Shown: positions 42,741-51,661 of the stretch, piece by piece | Numbering within the stretch: the stretch's first letter is position 1 | How the letters are laid out: each line of letters opens with the position of its first letter | Source of the DNA: Hoeflea algicola | GTDB lineage: Bacteria > Pseudomonadota > Alphaproteobacteria > Rhizobiales > Rhizobiaceae | Direction of reading: 5' to 3' | Assembly (NCBI RefSeq): GCF_026619415.1 | Contig: NZ_JAOVZR010000001.1 | Coordinates: forward strand, 1,240,001-1,304,000 | DNA length: 64,000 nucleotides | The notes under the pieces: model-generated | The model's input: only the letters and a program-made list of their open reading frames with translations | The model's database searches: none | Told to the model about the DNA's origin: nothing | Position numbers and translations under genes: made by a program

Positions 42741-44365
42741 TCACCCCTCGAGCCCGGCCTTGCGCAGGCCTTCGAGGATGTGGATCCGGTCCTCCGCGGG
42801 TACGTTCCATTTGTCCATTTCGGCTGCCGCCGAGACGCCGGGGCGAACCTCGTGCATACGTGCCAGCGCATCGGGCGCTTCGGTGCGGCCAAGCTGGCCC
42901 AGCGCCGCGGCGCTGATCAGGTGGGTCCAGAAGAAATCCGGCATCGAGATGCGCTGCATGTCGATCAGCGTTTCCTCGTAATCACGCTCGCGGTAATGCA
43001 GCCGCGCGAAGCTGAAATGATACCAGCCCGGATGCAGCGGATTGAGCGCCTGCGCCCGCCGCGACAGCGGCACGCCGCGGTCGAAAGCGCCCATGAAGGA
43101 GAGGTAGTGGCCGACTTCGGCGAGAATTTCCGGGTCGGTCGGGTTGAGGTCGAGCGCGCGCGCAGCCTCGGCCTCGAACTTGCCGATGTCCTTGCGGAAA
43201 TAATGCACTATCGCGAGCCAGCAATGGGCATAGGCGCTGTGCGGATCAAGCTGCACTGCCTTCAGCGCCATCTCGAGCGCCCGTTCAATCGGCTCGGGCC
43301 GCGGATTGGCGGCAAACCGGTGCTCGGCGAGATAGACATTGGCAAGTAACGCATGCGCCTCGGCGTAATTCGGATCGAGCGCGATCGCCTTTTCCAAGAG
43401 ATCGCGCGCCTCGGCATGCATCGCCTCGTTGAGCGTCGCGGTATAACGCCGGGCGTGCAGCAGGCAATCATAGGCGTCGAGTTCGGCCGGGCTTTTTCTC
43501 AGCGCCCGGGTGAGCGCCGTGTCCTGCATCCTGACGCCGAGCGATGCGGCGATCATCTGCGTGACCGCGTCCTGGACAACAAAAATGTCGCCCATCGGCC
43601 GGTCGTAGCGATCGGCCCAGAGCGACACGCCGGTAGCCGCCTCGATCAGTTGCACCGCCACCCTCAGCCGTTCGCCCTCGCGGCGCACGCTGCCATCAAC
43701 GATATAATCGGCACCAAGCCGGGCGGCAATTTCCGGCAGCGGCGCGTCGCGGCTCTTGAAGTGAAACGAGGAGCCGCTGGCAATCACCCGGAGTTCGCGG
43801 AAATGCGTGAGGTTGGAGATGATGTCTTCGGTCAGTCCGTCGCAGAAATATTCGTCCAGACCGGCGCTGGCGATCTTGAGCGGCAACACCGCCAGCACCG
43901 GCATCACAGCGGCCTGGTGCGTATCGGTTGCCGCAGCCGGTGGCGGCATATCGGCGATCAAGACGCGCGCGGGACCAGGATCGGCGTGCGGGTCGGCGGC
44001 ACCACCCTGCCCGGCCTCGGTTTCAGAAGTAACTCCGGCATCTTCACTATCCTCGCCGTCGCAACTGAGTTGGGCCACAAAACGGAACCCGCGGCGCGAA
44101 ATGGTGCGGATAACCTGCTGCGCCTCGCCGCTGTCGCCGACCGCGCGCCGCGCCGCAAAGATACGGCTCGACAGCGTCGTGTCGGAAACCGCGCGGCCAT
44201 CCCAGACCGCGGCGATCAGTTCGTCGCGGCTGACGACATGGTCGCGATTTTGTATCAGGTGCAGCAGGACGTTGAACACCTGCGGCTCGATCGAACCGGC
44301 TTGCCGTGCTGGCGCAGCTCAAAGATCGACGGATCGATGGCAAAGGCGCCAAACCGGTAAATCAT
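42741..44365 (-). CDS. Winged-helix regulator with TPR repeats (CadC/adenylate-cyclase-like), frameshifted near 44290
   Basis: A cytosolic-type regulator. The N-terminus from the ATG at 44365 (MIYRFGAFAIDPSIFELRQH) is the start of an OmpR-like winged helix, and the rest of that domain (VFNVLLHLIQNRDHVVSRDELI) continues in another frame, so a single base is missing near 44290-44294. Joined, it is about 541 aa. After the DNA-binding domain come a linker, a TolB-like N-terminal region (VLPLKIASAGLDEYFCDGLTEDII) and tetratricopeptide repeats (YAEAHALLANVYLAEH and repeats to about 500). This architecture is common for uncharacterised regulators in rhizobia, often annotated as adenylate cyclase though no cyclase domain is present. 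It ends at 42741. Confidence 0.8.
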
Positions 44366-44491
44366 TGATGTCCAATCTATTCCTGACGGAAAATCGCAGG
44401 TTTCCAAATGTAAACTCAATCCCTTCGTCAAGCAACAACAGCAATTTTCTCTAGGCTCATCTGAAGCACTTGAACCTGGAAGGAAATTCGC

Positions 44492-45094
44492 ATGACCTGG
44501 TCACTCAAAGGCACCTATTTCGAAAGCTGCAATTGCGAAACCGCCTGCCCTTGTATGTTTTTGAGCCCGCCTACCGAGGACGATTGCACGGCGCTGGTCG
44601 GCTGGCATATCGATGAGGGCACCGACGAGGGTGTGTCGTTGTCGGGTCTCAATGTCGCACTCGCCGTGCATTCGCCCGGACCGATGGCCACCACCCAGTG
44701 GAATGTCGCCGTCTATGTCGACGCACGCGCCGACGAGGCCCAGAACGGCAGCCTGATGAAGATCTTTGGCGGCCAGGGCGGCGGCCACCCGGCGCGGCTC
44801 GCCAGCCATATCGGCAAGATCCTCGGTGTCCGCTCGGTGCCGATCGAGTTTACTGCCAGCAACGGCAAATACGGGCTCACGATCCCCAGGATCGCCGATG
44901 TCGAAATCGAGGCGATCACCGGCCAGGGCGACGGCCCGGTGACCATCTCCGGCCACCCGCTGTGCATCGCCCCGGGCTTTGACGGAACCGTGGCGCGAGC
45001 CAGCAAGAACGTCTACCAGGATCACGGCATGGAATGGGGTCTGACCGGAAAGACCGGGGTGTTCTCGCCGTTTGCCTATCAGAGCGAACAATGA
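44492..45094 (+). CDS. DUF1326 domain protein
   Basis: A 200-residue cytosolic protein with the DUF1326 fold. It begins MTWSLKGTYFESCNCETACPC, where the closely spaced cysteines (C-N-C-x3-C-x-C) suggest a metal site, and continues with WNVAVYVDARAD and RSVPIEF. The function of this family is not known to me. The downstream DUF2182 membrane protein starts within its stop codon (ATGA), and the two families are repeatedly found together in bacteria, so they likely form one metal-linked system. It starts at 44492 with GGAAGGAA upstream. Confidence 0.85.
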   Translation: MTWSLKGTYFESCNCETACPCMFLSPPTEDDCTALVGWHIDEGTDEGVSLSGLNVALAVHSPGPMATTQWNVAVYVDARADEAQNGSLMKIFGGQGGGHPARLASHIGKILGVRSVPIEFTASNGKYGLTIPRIADVEIEAITGQGDGPVTISGHPLCIAPGFDGTVARASKNVYQDHGMEWGLTGKTGVFSPFAYQSEQ

Positions 45095-45900
45095 CAGCCC
45101 CGCAAGGCATCACCCCCGGCGCCGGAATGGGCGCTGGGGCAGCACGCCTCACCCCGGCGCGGCTTGCGATCCTGCTCGGCGGCCCGACCGTGCTCGCGCT
45201 GGCAAGCTGGATCTACCTCGGCATGATGATCGGCGACATGTCGATCATCCCCGGCATGAAGGCGATGATGATGCCCGGGATGATGTTCACCCCGGCACCG
45301 CTGGCAGGGCTGTTCCTGATGTGGGCGGTAATGATGGCGGCGATGATGCTGCCGACAGCCGCGCCGATGATCATGGCCTATGCGCGCATGCAGGCGCTGG
45401 ACCGGGCACGCGGCGCCGGCTGGCAGCCGGTGTGGATGTTTTCAGGCGGTTATGTCGTGGCCTGGGCCAGCTTCAGCCTCATCGCCGCACTGTTGCAGGC
45501 GGGTCTCACGCATCTCGCCTTGATGTCGCCGATGACGATGAAGGCCGGATCGGGGCCGCTTGCAGGCACCATCCTGATTGCCGCAGGGCTCTACCAGTTC
45601 ACTCCGCTCAAGCAGGCCTGCCTCAGCCTGTGCCGCACGCCGCTGCATTTTTTGATGACCGAATGGCGCGACGGAAATCTGGGTGCGCTCACAATGGGCT
45701 GGCGCCACGGCCTGTTCTGCATCGGCTGTTGCTGGGCGTTGATGGCGCTGCTGTTTGTCACCGGCGTCATGAACACCGCCTGGATCCTCGCCATCACGCT
45801 CTATGTGCTGATGGAAAAGACCGTGCCGGGTGGCAAGGCATTCTCGCGGCTTGCCGGCTTGGCGTTGACGGCAACCGGCCTGTGGGTGTTAGTCGGTTGA
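45091..45900 (+). CDS. DUF2182 predicted metal-binding membrane protein
   Basis: A 269-residue integral membrane protein, DUF2182. Methionine-rich segments are striking: MMIGDMSIIPGMKAMMMPGM, then MWAVMMAAMMLPTAAPMIMA, which is typical of the family and suggests soft-metal binding (copper-like). Later helices carry QFTPLKQACLSLCRTP and HGLFCIGCCWALM, with cysteines in or near membrane segments. About seven helices are predicted. It is translationally coupled to the DUF1326 gene by ATGA. The overall biochemical role is not established, so a metal-transport or metal-insertion function is inference. Confidence 0.87.
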   Translation: MTAPQGITPGAGMGAGAARLTPARLAILLGGPTVLALASWIYLGMMIGDMSIIPGMKAMMMPGMMFTPAPLAGLFLMWAVMMAAMMLPTAAPMIMAYARMQALDRARGAGWQPVWMFSGGYVVAWASFSLIAALLQAGLTHLALMSPMTMKAGSGPLAGTILIAAGLYQFTPLKQACLSLCRTPLHFLMTEWRDGNLGALTMGWRHGLFCIGCCWALMALLFVTGVMNTAWILAITLYVLMEKTVPGGKAFSRLAGLALTATGLWVLVG

Positions 45901-45916
45901 ACGACGCTCCGCACAG

Positions 45917-45939
45917 CCCGCGCCCGATCATGGCGCGGG
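45917..45939. terminator. Hairpin between convergent DUF2182 and rhodanese genes
   Basis: CCCGCGCC (45917-45924) pairs with GGCGCGGG (45932-45939). It lies between convergent stop codons, which suits a bidirectional terminator, but no clear T-run follows. Confidence 0.45.
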
Positions 45940-45965
45940 TCAATGGCGGTCAGGCGTCTGGTTGA

Positions 45966-46349
45966 TCAGCCGGATTTCTTCATCAGCTTCGGCGCGCCGG
46001 TGGCCATGTCGGTGCCGGTATATCCAAATCCGGCTTCCTTCCAGGCGCCGAAGCCGCCCTCCATATGGGCGATACGCTCGGTCCCCGCAGCCAGGCATTT
46101 TTCGGCCACCATCTTTGATCGCACACCCGAGCCGCAGTGAAACACGATCCGTTTTTCGGCCTGCCCCGGCATGTGTCCCGGATCAAACGCCTGCATCGGC
46201 GCCAGCAGCGCACCATTGATGCGCTCGAAACTGTATTCCTGTGGCGTGCGCACGTCGATCAGCACAATTTCGTCACGGTCGAATGCCTCGGCGACCTCCT
46301 GTGGCGTCCAGGTTTCCAGCGTGCCGTTGTGGGCGGATTCAGTTTTCAT
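45966..46349 (-). CDS. Rhodanese-like sulfurtransferase
   Basis: A 127-residue single-domain rhodanese. The active-site loop is VFHCGSGVRS with nucleophile Cys72, and the N-terminal strand is VLIDVRTPQEYSF. Such proteins move sulfur as a persulfide. It lies 12 bp downstream of the Blh-like persulfide dioxygenase on the same strand, so the two probably form a sulfide/persulfide detoxification operon: the dioxygenase oxidises glutathione persulfide and the rhodanese handles sulfane sulfur. Confidence 0.9.
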   Translation of the reverse strand: MKTESAHNGTLETWTPQEVAEAFDRDEIVLIDVRTPQEYSFERINGALLAPMQAFDPGHMPGQAEKRIVFHCGSGVRSKMVAEKCLAAGTERIAHMEGGFGAWKEAGFGYTGTDMATGAPKLMKKSG

Positions 46350-46361
46350 GATGGCTCCTTT

Positions 46362-47261
46362 TCAGAACTTGTTAAGCGGAATCTTGAGATAGCTTTCCCC
46401 GTCGGCCTCGGGGTCAGGGGCACGGCCTGCACGCAGGTTCATCTGCAGCACATGCAGCATCCTGTCAGGCAGGCTCAACGACTTGTCGCGCGCCTCTCGC
46501 CGATCCACATAGGCATCCTGGCCGACGCCACCACCAATATGGGCATTGTGCCGGCGTTGCTCAATGACGGTGGATTCCCAGGCGGGCTGTTTGCGGTAAT
46601 CGGTGCCATAGTCATGGCCGACAAACAACCGGGTCTGCTCCGGCAGCGCCAGGATCGCCTGCAACGACTGGTACAATTCGGCTGCCGAACCGCCCGGAAA
46701 ATCCGCCCGCGCGGTGCCGACATCGGGCTGCATGAAGGTGTCATGGACAAAGGCCGCATCTTCGCCCACCACATAGGTGATCGATCCCAGCGTGTGCCCG
46801 GGCGACAGCATCACCCGCACCGGCAGCGATCCGATACTGAAACGGTCGCCGTCGGCAAACAGCCGCGCAAAATCGCGATCTGGATCAAACCCATGGGGCA
46901 AGTGATAAAGTCCGCGCCAGAGCTCGGCGATCTCTTTAATCTTGGTGCCAATGGCGTTGGGGGCGCCCAGTCGCTGACCGAGAAAATACGAGGCCATCAA
47001 ATGATCAGCATGCGGATGGGTGTCGAGCACCCACTCGATCTCGACGTGTTCGGAGCTGATAAAGCGAAGGATTTCCTCGACGCCTGCGGGATTGAGGGAG
47101 GCGCTGGCCGGATCAAACCCCATCACAACGTCAATCAGCGCGCCCTTTTTGGTGTTCGGGTCGACGACCAAATACTGGATGCTGCCGCTGTCAGCATCAT
47201 AAAAACCGGTGACATCCGCCGATCTTGGTCCGTGCGACGGGCTGGTGCGTGACAAGGCCAT
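46362..47261 (-). CDS. MBL-fold persulfide dioxygenase-like hydrolase (Blh/ETHE1 type)
   Basis: A 299-residue metallo-beta-lactamase-fold protein. The metal motif THPHADHLMAS (His82, His84, Asp86, His87) is complete. Further ligands are in LSPGHTLGSI and FVHDTFMQPDVGTARADFPGG, a segment typical of ETHE1/Blh persulfide dioxygenases, and FVGHDYGTD. The family is associated with oxidation of glutathione persulfide to sulfite, and with BigR-controlled sulfide response in Rhizobiales; no bigR is seen here. The ATG at 47261 is preceded by GGAGGC. AT-rich DNA at 47290-47325 likely holds its promoter. It is cotranscribed with the rhodanese gene. Confidence 0.88.
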   Translation of the reverse strand: MALSRTSPSHGPRSADVTGFYDADSGSIQYLVVDPNTKKGALIDVVMGFDPASASLNPAGVEEILRFISSEHVEIEWVLDTHPHADHLMASYFLGQRLGAPNAIGTKIKEIAELWRGLYHLPHGFDPDRDFARLFADGDRFSIGSLPVRVMLSPGHTLGSITYVVGEDAAFVHDTFMQPDVGTARADFPGGSAAELYQSLQAILALPEQTRLFVGHDYGTDYRKQPAWESTVIEQRRHNAHIGGGVGQDAYVDRREARDKSLSLPDRMLHVLQMNLRAGRAPDPEADGESYLKIPLNKF

Positions 47262-47451
47262 GGTGCCTCCTTGGGTATTCCGAACAGGACTGAACATATG
47301 TTAATTTCTTAATGTATCAACCACCGAATAGTTCCATGTGATGTCGCGCACTTCACGATTTCCTCCATGAAATCCGCGGCGCTTGCCGGTACGCACCCGG
47401 CTTGGGCGAAAATTTCAGCGACAATGGCCACCCGGAAACCGCGCGAGCGAG

Positions 47452-48435
47452 TCAGTGCTTGCCCTTATGCTCTTGCTCCTCTCCCTCCCCGTGATCGTGC
47501 ACATGCCCAGATCCTGGCTGCGGCTGTCGTTCATCGCCGATCTGTTCGGGATCGATACAGGCATGGGCGGAGCATTCCAGTTCCAAGGTCGAATGGGCAA
47601 TGCTGAATTCATCCTTGAGAACACATTTGACCTCCGCCTTGATCGCGTCGGCATCGTTCCAGCGCCCGGCGGCGACAACCAGATGCGCCTGCACCGCATT
47701 GTCGTGTTCCTGCATTTGCCACAGATGGAAATGATGCACGCCGGTGACCCCGTCCATCCGCTGCATCGCATCCAGCACTTTCTCGGTCTTCAGGTCGACC
47801 GGACTTCCCAGCATCAGGATGCGGATGACATCGCCGATCTCGGAAAACGACATCCATAAAATATAACCGGCGATCAGCAGCGTGACGAGCGGATCGATCC
47901 AGCGCCAGTCGTACAGAATGATCAGCGTGCCTGCGACAATCACCGCGATCGAACCAAGCGCATCGGCGACATTGTGCACAAATGCAGCCCGGATATTGAC
48001 GCTTTCCTTCGACAGCGAATAGGTCAGCAGCGCTGTCGCCGCATCGACGATGAGGGCGATGCCGGCGATGATCACCACCAGCCAGCCATCGACACCTTCC
48101 GGTTCGATGAACCGCATCACCGCCTCGTAGATCAGGTAGAGCCCGATGACGATCAGCGTGGTGTAATTGATAAGCGCGGCAACTACTTCGGCACGGCCAT
48201 AGCCGAACGTCATGGTCGAATCCGCCGGTCGCCGCGCAATCTTGCGGGCCAGAAACGCGATCACCAGCGACAGCGCATCGGAAAGATTGTGGATCGCGTC
48301 GGCGATCATCGCCAGGCTGCCCGACAGGATGCCGCCGATGATCTGTGCCACCGTCAGCCCAAGGTTGACGACCACCGCCCAGAAAACCCGCGCGTCGCCG
48401 GCATTAGGGTCTACGTGATGATGATGGCCTGCCAT
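47452..48435 (-). CDS. Cation diffusion facilitator (zinc-type) transporter
   Basis: A 327-residue CDF efflux protein with six helices. The first residues are His-rich (MAGHHHHVDP). Metal-site motifs are HNLSD in helix 2 (His49 and Asp53) and HNVAD in helix 5, the HxxxD pattern of zinc transporters. The C-terminal cytosolic domain ends with another His/Glu-rich tail (HVHDHGEGEEQEHKGKH). It probably exports zinc, and possibly cobalt or cadmium, using the proton gradient. It is divergent from the globin gene and downstream of no obvious metal regulator, so control is unknown. Confidence 0.92.
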   Translation of the reverse strand: MAGHHHHVDPNAGDARVFWAVVVNLGLTVAQIIGGILSGSLAMIADAIHNLSDALSLVIAFLARKIARRPADSTMTFGYGRAEVVAALINYTTLIVIGLYLIYEAVMRFIEPEGVDGWLVVIIAGIALIVDAATALLTYSLSKESVNIRAAFVHNVADALGSIAVIVAGTLIILYDWRWIDPLVTLLIAGYILWMSFSEIGDVIRILMLGSPVDLKTEKVLDAMQRMDGVTGVHHFHLWQMQEHDNAVQAHLVVAAGRWNDADAIKAEVKCVLKDEFSIAHSTLELECSAHACIDPEQIGDERQPQPGSGHVHDHGEGEEQEHKGKH

Positions 48436-48635
48436 GCTGCTGTCCCGCCTGTGGGCTGATTTCAGTGACTCATAGGCTTAATCTCTCCAGTGGCTAGAGA
48501 TTCAAGAAATAAGATCATCTCTCTCTTTTGTGGAAAGACCGTCCACCGTACCGCAATTGCGGAGCGCATGCCCGGTTCCTAGATATGCCGTTGGAGCCGA
48601 ATTGCAAAACCCTGTGCGGGTGAAGGACCCAACGT

Positions 48636-49391
48636 GTGACCAAGTTCAACTATCCCACCTACCCGACGCGGCATGGCTACATGACCGAACAGATCCAGCG
48701 TGCTTACATTTTCGCCGCAATCGAGAAGAAAGTGCTTCCGGTCGATGCGCATCGGATGGCGCAGATCATCTCGCTTGAAGCCTCCAACGACAGAACCAAA
48801 CCGATCCAGTTCTGGCAGTTGTATTCCGTGCTGGGCCCGGAGCGGATCGTTGCCATTGTGAGCGATTTTTACACCCGCGTGTTTGCCGACGAGGACTGGT
48901 TTGCATCGGCGTTTGCCCGCATCGGCGGCATCGAACACCACATCAACACACAGTCAGCGATGTGGATCGACGTCATGGGCGGCGGTCCCGCCTATCATCG
49001 CGGCGATTTCCGGCTGAACTTCCACCATACCCACAACGCCATTCAGGTAATGAACGACAAGGGCGCGGCCCTGTGGACCAAACTGATGTTGCAGACCCTG
49101 GATGCGTGCGCCCACCACATGACCGGCGATCCGCGCGCGCGCACCGCCGTCAACACCTTCCTGACTCACTTTATGGGAAAATACGCCCAGGAATTTGATT
49201 TTGAAAACAAAAGTTTCTTCGGAGACACCAATCCGCCGATCAAGCGCAAGCTCAATTTCATGAAAATGACCACCGAAGCGATCGAGGCGCTGACGGAAGA
49301 AGAATTGCGGGAGGCACTCGCCGAGCAAGGCGTCGACGACTCGCAATATCCCGCCAAGCAGGATCTGGTGAACAAGGCGCAGATGCTGTGA
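48636..49391 (+). CDS. Truncated-hemoglobin-like protein with SAP-like C-terminal tail
   Basis: A 251-residue protein. The middle (about 60-185) looks like a globin: VSDFYTRVFADEDWF (distal Tyr in helix B), MWIDVMGGGPAYHRGDFRLN (helix E-type), and FHHTHNAIQ with a candidate proximal His. This is the pattern of truncated or group II/III-like bacterial globins. The N-terminal 60 residues are extra. The C-terminal 35 residues (TEEELREALAEQGVDDSQYP) resemble a SAP-like helix-extension-helix motif, an unusual addition for a globin. It starts with GTG at 48636, with AAGGA upstream. It is divergent from the CDF gene and convergent with lacI. Ligand and role (oxygen or NO) are inferred. Confidence 0.72.
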   Translation: MTKFNYPTYPTRHGYMTEQIQRAYIFAAIEKKVLPVDAHRMAQIISLEASNDRTKPIQFWQLYSVLGPERIVAIVSDFYTRVFADEDWFASAFARIGGIEHHINTQSAMWIDVMGGGPAYHRGDFRLNFHHTHNAIQVMNDKGAALWTKLMLQTLDACAHHMTGDPRARTAVNTFLTHFMGKYAQEFDFENKSFFGDTNPPIKRKLNFMKMTTEAIEALTEEELREALAEQGVDDSQYPAKQDLVNKAQML

Positions 49392-49435
49392 GGCGACCCG
49401 GCCGGCGTCAACCAACCAGCGCCAGCTAACCGGAT

Positions 49436-50434
49436 TCAGGCAACCGGTTTCAAGGTCCCTCGTTCGATCACCCGGCAAGGAAACAGCCGGGCCTCGGGGT
49501 AGCGGTCCGGCGCCACCAGCATTGAGACGATCAGTTCGATCGAGGAATCGATGATCTGCTTGATTGGCTGGCGGATGGTGGTCAGGTTGATGTTTTCCCA
49601 ACCGGCCATCTCCATGTCGTTGAGCCCGATCAGGCCGATGTCGTCGGGCACGACGAGCCCCGAACCGGTGATCGCGCTGAGCGCGCCGATGGAGAGCACA
49701 TCATCGCCGCAGAAATAAGCCTGCGCCGGCTTGTTCTTGAGCCGCCTGAGCATCTCCGCCCGCCCTGCCTCGAAGGAATAGGCCTCGGCAAACGAATGCC
49801 GCAGGGTGATCTCGGAATGGCGGGACAACTCCTCGGCAAAGCCCTTTAACCGGTCCTGTGTCGATGTGGCAGCCTCCGGGCCGCCCAGAAACGCCACGTC
49901 GGTATAACCGCGCCGCGCCAGTTCGCGCGCTGCCATCCGTCCGCATTCGACATTGTCGATGCCGACCACATGGACTTCGGGTGAACTGGCGTGGCGACCG
50001 AAACTGTGAACCACCGGAACGCCGGCGTCACGGAACGCCTTGGCAAAGCCCGGCGGCAACGTCGAGGACGCCACCACCACCCCGTCAACGGAGTATTGCC
50101 TGAGCATCCGTACCGAATTTGCGGGATCGGTTTCATCCGACAGGTTGACCAGCAGCGGCCGCAATCCCCGGTCCTGCAGCCCGCGGGTAAACAGGTCGAA
50201 TACCTCGAGAAAGATCGGGTTGTGAAAATTGTTCGAGACCAGGCCGATCAGCTTTGTGCGGCCCGTTGTCAGGCTCGAAGCCAGCGCATTCGGGCTGTAA
50301 CCCAGCTCTTTGGCGGCCTTTTCGACCTTTTTGCGCATCTTCAGCGACACCGACGCACCATCGGTGAAGGTGCGGGAAACCGCGGCGCGCGACACGCCGG
50401 CGCGTTCGGCTACATCCTTGAGCGTTGGCGGCAT
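49436..50434 (-). CDS. LacI-family repressor, probable inositol regulator
   Basis: A 332-residue LacI/GalR regulator. The N-terminal helix-turn-helix is TLKDVAERAGVSRAAVSRTFTDGASVSLKMR, followed by the hinge ALASSLTTGRTKLIGLV. The C-terminal periplasmic-binding-like domain senses a ligand (VVHSFGRHASSPEVHVVGIDN, GLIGLNDMEMAGWENINLTT). It is divergent from the substrate-binding protein gene, with the palindrome TTTTGCAACCGGTTGCAAAA between them. The same palindrome core lies before iolD, so this is the likely repressor of both transporter and catabolic genes, with inositol or a derivative as inducer. It is probably also self-regulated. Confidence 0.9.
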   Translation of the reverse strand: MPPTLKDVAERAGVSRAAVSRTFTDGASVSLKMRKKVEKAAKELGYSPNALASSLTTGRTKLIGLVSNNFHNPIFLEVFDLFTRGLQDRGLRPLLVNLSDETDPANSVRMLRQYSVDGVVVASSTLPPGFAKAFRDAGVPVVHSFGRHASSPEVHVVGIDNVECGRMAARELARRGYTDVAFLGGPEAATSTQDRLKGFAEELSRHSEITLRHSFAEAYSFEAGRAEMLRRLKNKPAQAYFCGDDVLSIGALSAITGSGLVVPDDIGLIGLNDMEMAGWENINLTTIRQPIKQIIDSSIELIVSMLVAPDRYPEARLFPCRVIERGTLKPVA

Positions 50435-50530
50435 TGATACCTCTTTTTACTCTGACCTGGTCGGTGGCACCCGGCATTACCCCGCATTACTGCGCAAAAA
50501 AACGCACGAAAGCAAGAATTTCAGATTTCA

Positions 50531-50550
50531 TTTTGCAACCGGTTGCAAAA
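50531..50550. promoter_or_regulatory. LacI-type operator, TTTTGCAACCGGTTGCAAAA
   Basis: A perfect 20-bp palindrome lies between the divergent LacI gene (start 50434) and the ABC transporter operon (start 50637), about 90 bp from each. It contains exactly the 18-bp palindrome found at 38478-38495. It is the strongest regulatory signal in the window. Confidence 0.9.
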
Positions 50551-50636
50551 ATCATTGATTCGTGGTTTCCTGATCATCGAGAGACGGCAGGAGGCCGGCC
50601 TTTCTGCCAATTTTGAAACTCTGGGAGGAGATCATG

Positions 50637-51584
50637 ATGTCATTGACAAAGAAGCTCGCATTGGCTGTTGCGGTGCTCGCGGCGCCGGTTCTGGCCGCCA
50701 CCACCGCATCGGCGGAGGGCGAGCGCTACGTACTCGTCAGCCATGCGCCTGACAGCGACAGCTGGTGGAACACCATCAAGAATGGCCTGGCCCTTGCCGG
50801 CAAGCAGATGGATGTGGAAGTCGAGTACCGCAACCCGCCGACCGGCGACCTTGCCGACATGGCCCGCATCATCGATCAGGCCGCGGCATCCGGACCGACC
50901 GGCATCATCACCACCCTGGCTGACTTCGACGTGCTCTCCGGCCCGATCAAGGCCGCGGTTGATGGCGGTATCGATGTCATCATCATCAATTCCGGCACGC
51001 CGGAGCAGGCCCGTGAACTGGGCGCGCTGATGTATGTCGGCCAGCCCGAATATGATGCTGGCTACGCCGCCGGCCTGCGCGCCAAGGGCGATGGCGTCGG
51101 TAGCTTCCTGTGCGTCAACCACTATATCTCATCGCCGTCCTCGACCGAACGCTGCAAGGGCTTCGCCGATGGTCTCGGCATCGAACTCGGCAATCAGATG
51201 ATCGACGCCGGTCAAGACCCGGCCGAAATCAAGAGCCGCGTGATGGCCTATCTCAACGCCAATCCCGACACCGACGCGGTGCTGACCCTCGGCCCGACCA
51301 GCGCCGACCCGACGCTGCTGGCGCTGGAAGAAAACGGCATGGCCGGCGACATTTACTTCGGCACCTTCGATCTCGGCGCCAACATCGTCGAAGGCATCAA
51401 GGCCGGCACCATCAAATGGGGCATCGACCAACAGCCGTTCCTGCAGGCCTACCTGCCGATCGTGGTGATGACCAATTATCACCGTTACGGCGTGCTGCCG
51501 GGCAATAACATCAACTCCGGCCCCGGCTTTGTCACCGCCGATGGTCTTGAAATGGTTGAAAAATACGCGGGCGAATACCGCTAG
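50637..51584 (+). CDS. Sugar/inositol ABC transporter substrate-binding protein
   Basis: A 315-residue periplasmic binding protein of the RbsB/cluster-B type. The signal peptide is MSLTKKLALAVAVLAAPVLAATTASA. Mature features are SHAPDSDSWWNTIKNGLALAG, GIDVIIINSGTP and GIDQQPFLQAYLPIVVM, all common in ribose/fructose/inositol binding proteins. The ATG at 50637 has GGAGGAG 6 bases upstream; an adjacent ATG at 50634 is only 3 away. The shared operator with the iol cluster makes inositol or an isomer the likely ligand; fructose (FrcB-like) is the alternative. It is followed by permease and ATPase. Confidence 0.87.
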   Translation: MSLTKKLALAVAVLAAPVLAATTASAEGERYVLVSHAPDSDSWWNTIKNGLALAGKQMDVEVEYRNPPTGDLADMARIIDQAAASGPTGIITTLADFDVLSGPIKAAVDGGIDVIIINSGTPEQARELGALMYVGQPEYDAGYAAGLRAKGDGVGSFLCVNHYISSPSSTERCKGFADGLGIELGNQMIDAGQDPAEIKSRVMAYLNANPDTDAVLTLGPTSADPTLLALEENGMAGDIYFGTFDLGANIVEGIKAGTIKWGIDQQPFLQAYLPIVVMTNYHRYGVLPGNNINSGPGFVTADGLEMVEKYAGEYR

Positions 51585-51661
51585 GTTTTCCTCCCGGGGG
51601 CGGTGGCGCTCACTCTGACGCCGCTGCCCACCTTCCATTCGTCCAAACCATGTGAGGTCTC

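Noticed and set aside
42741..44365. Adenylate cyclase, as such regulators are often labelled
   Set aside because: No class III cyclase domain is visible; only a winged helix, a TolB-like region and TPR repeats.
49436..49455. CAACCGGTTTCAAGG near the end of the LacI gene as another operator
   Set aside because: It is coding sequence for LKPVA with several mismatches to the palindrome, so a coincidence.
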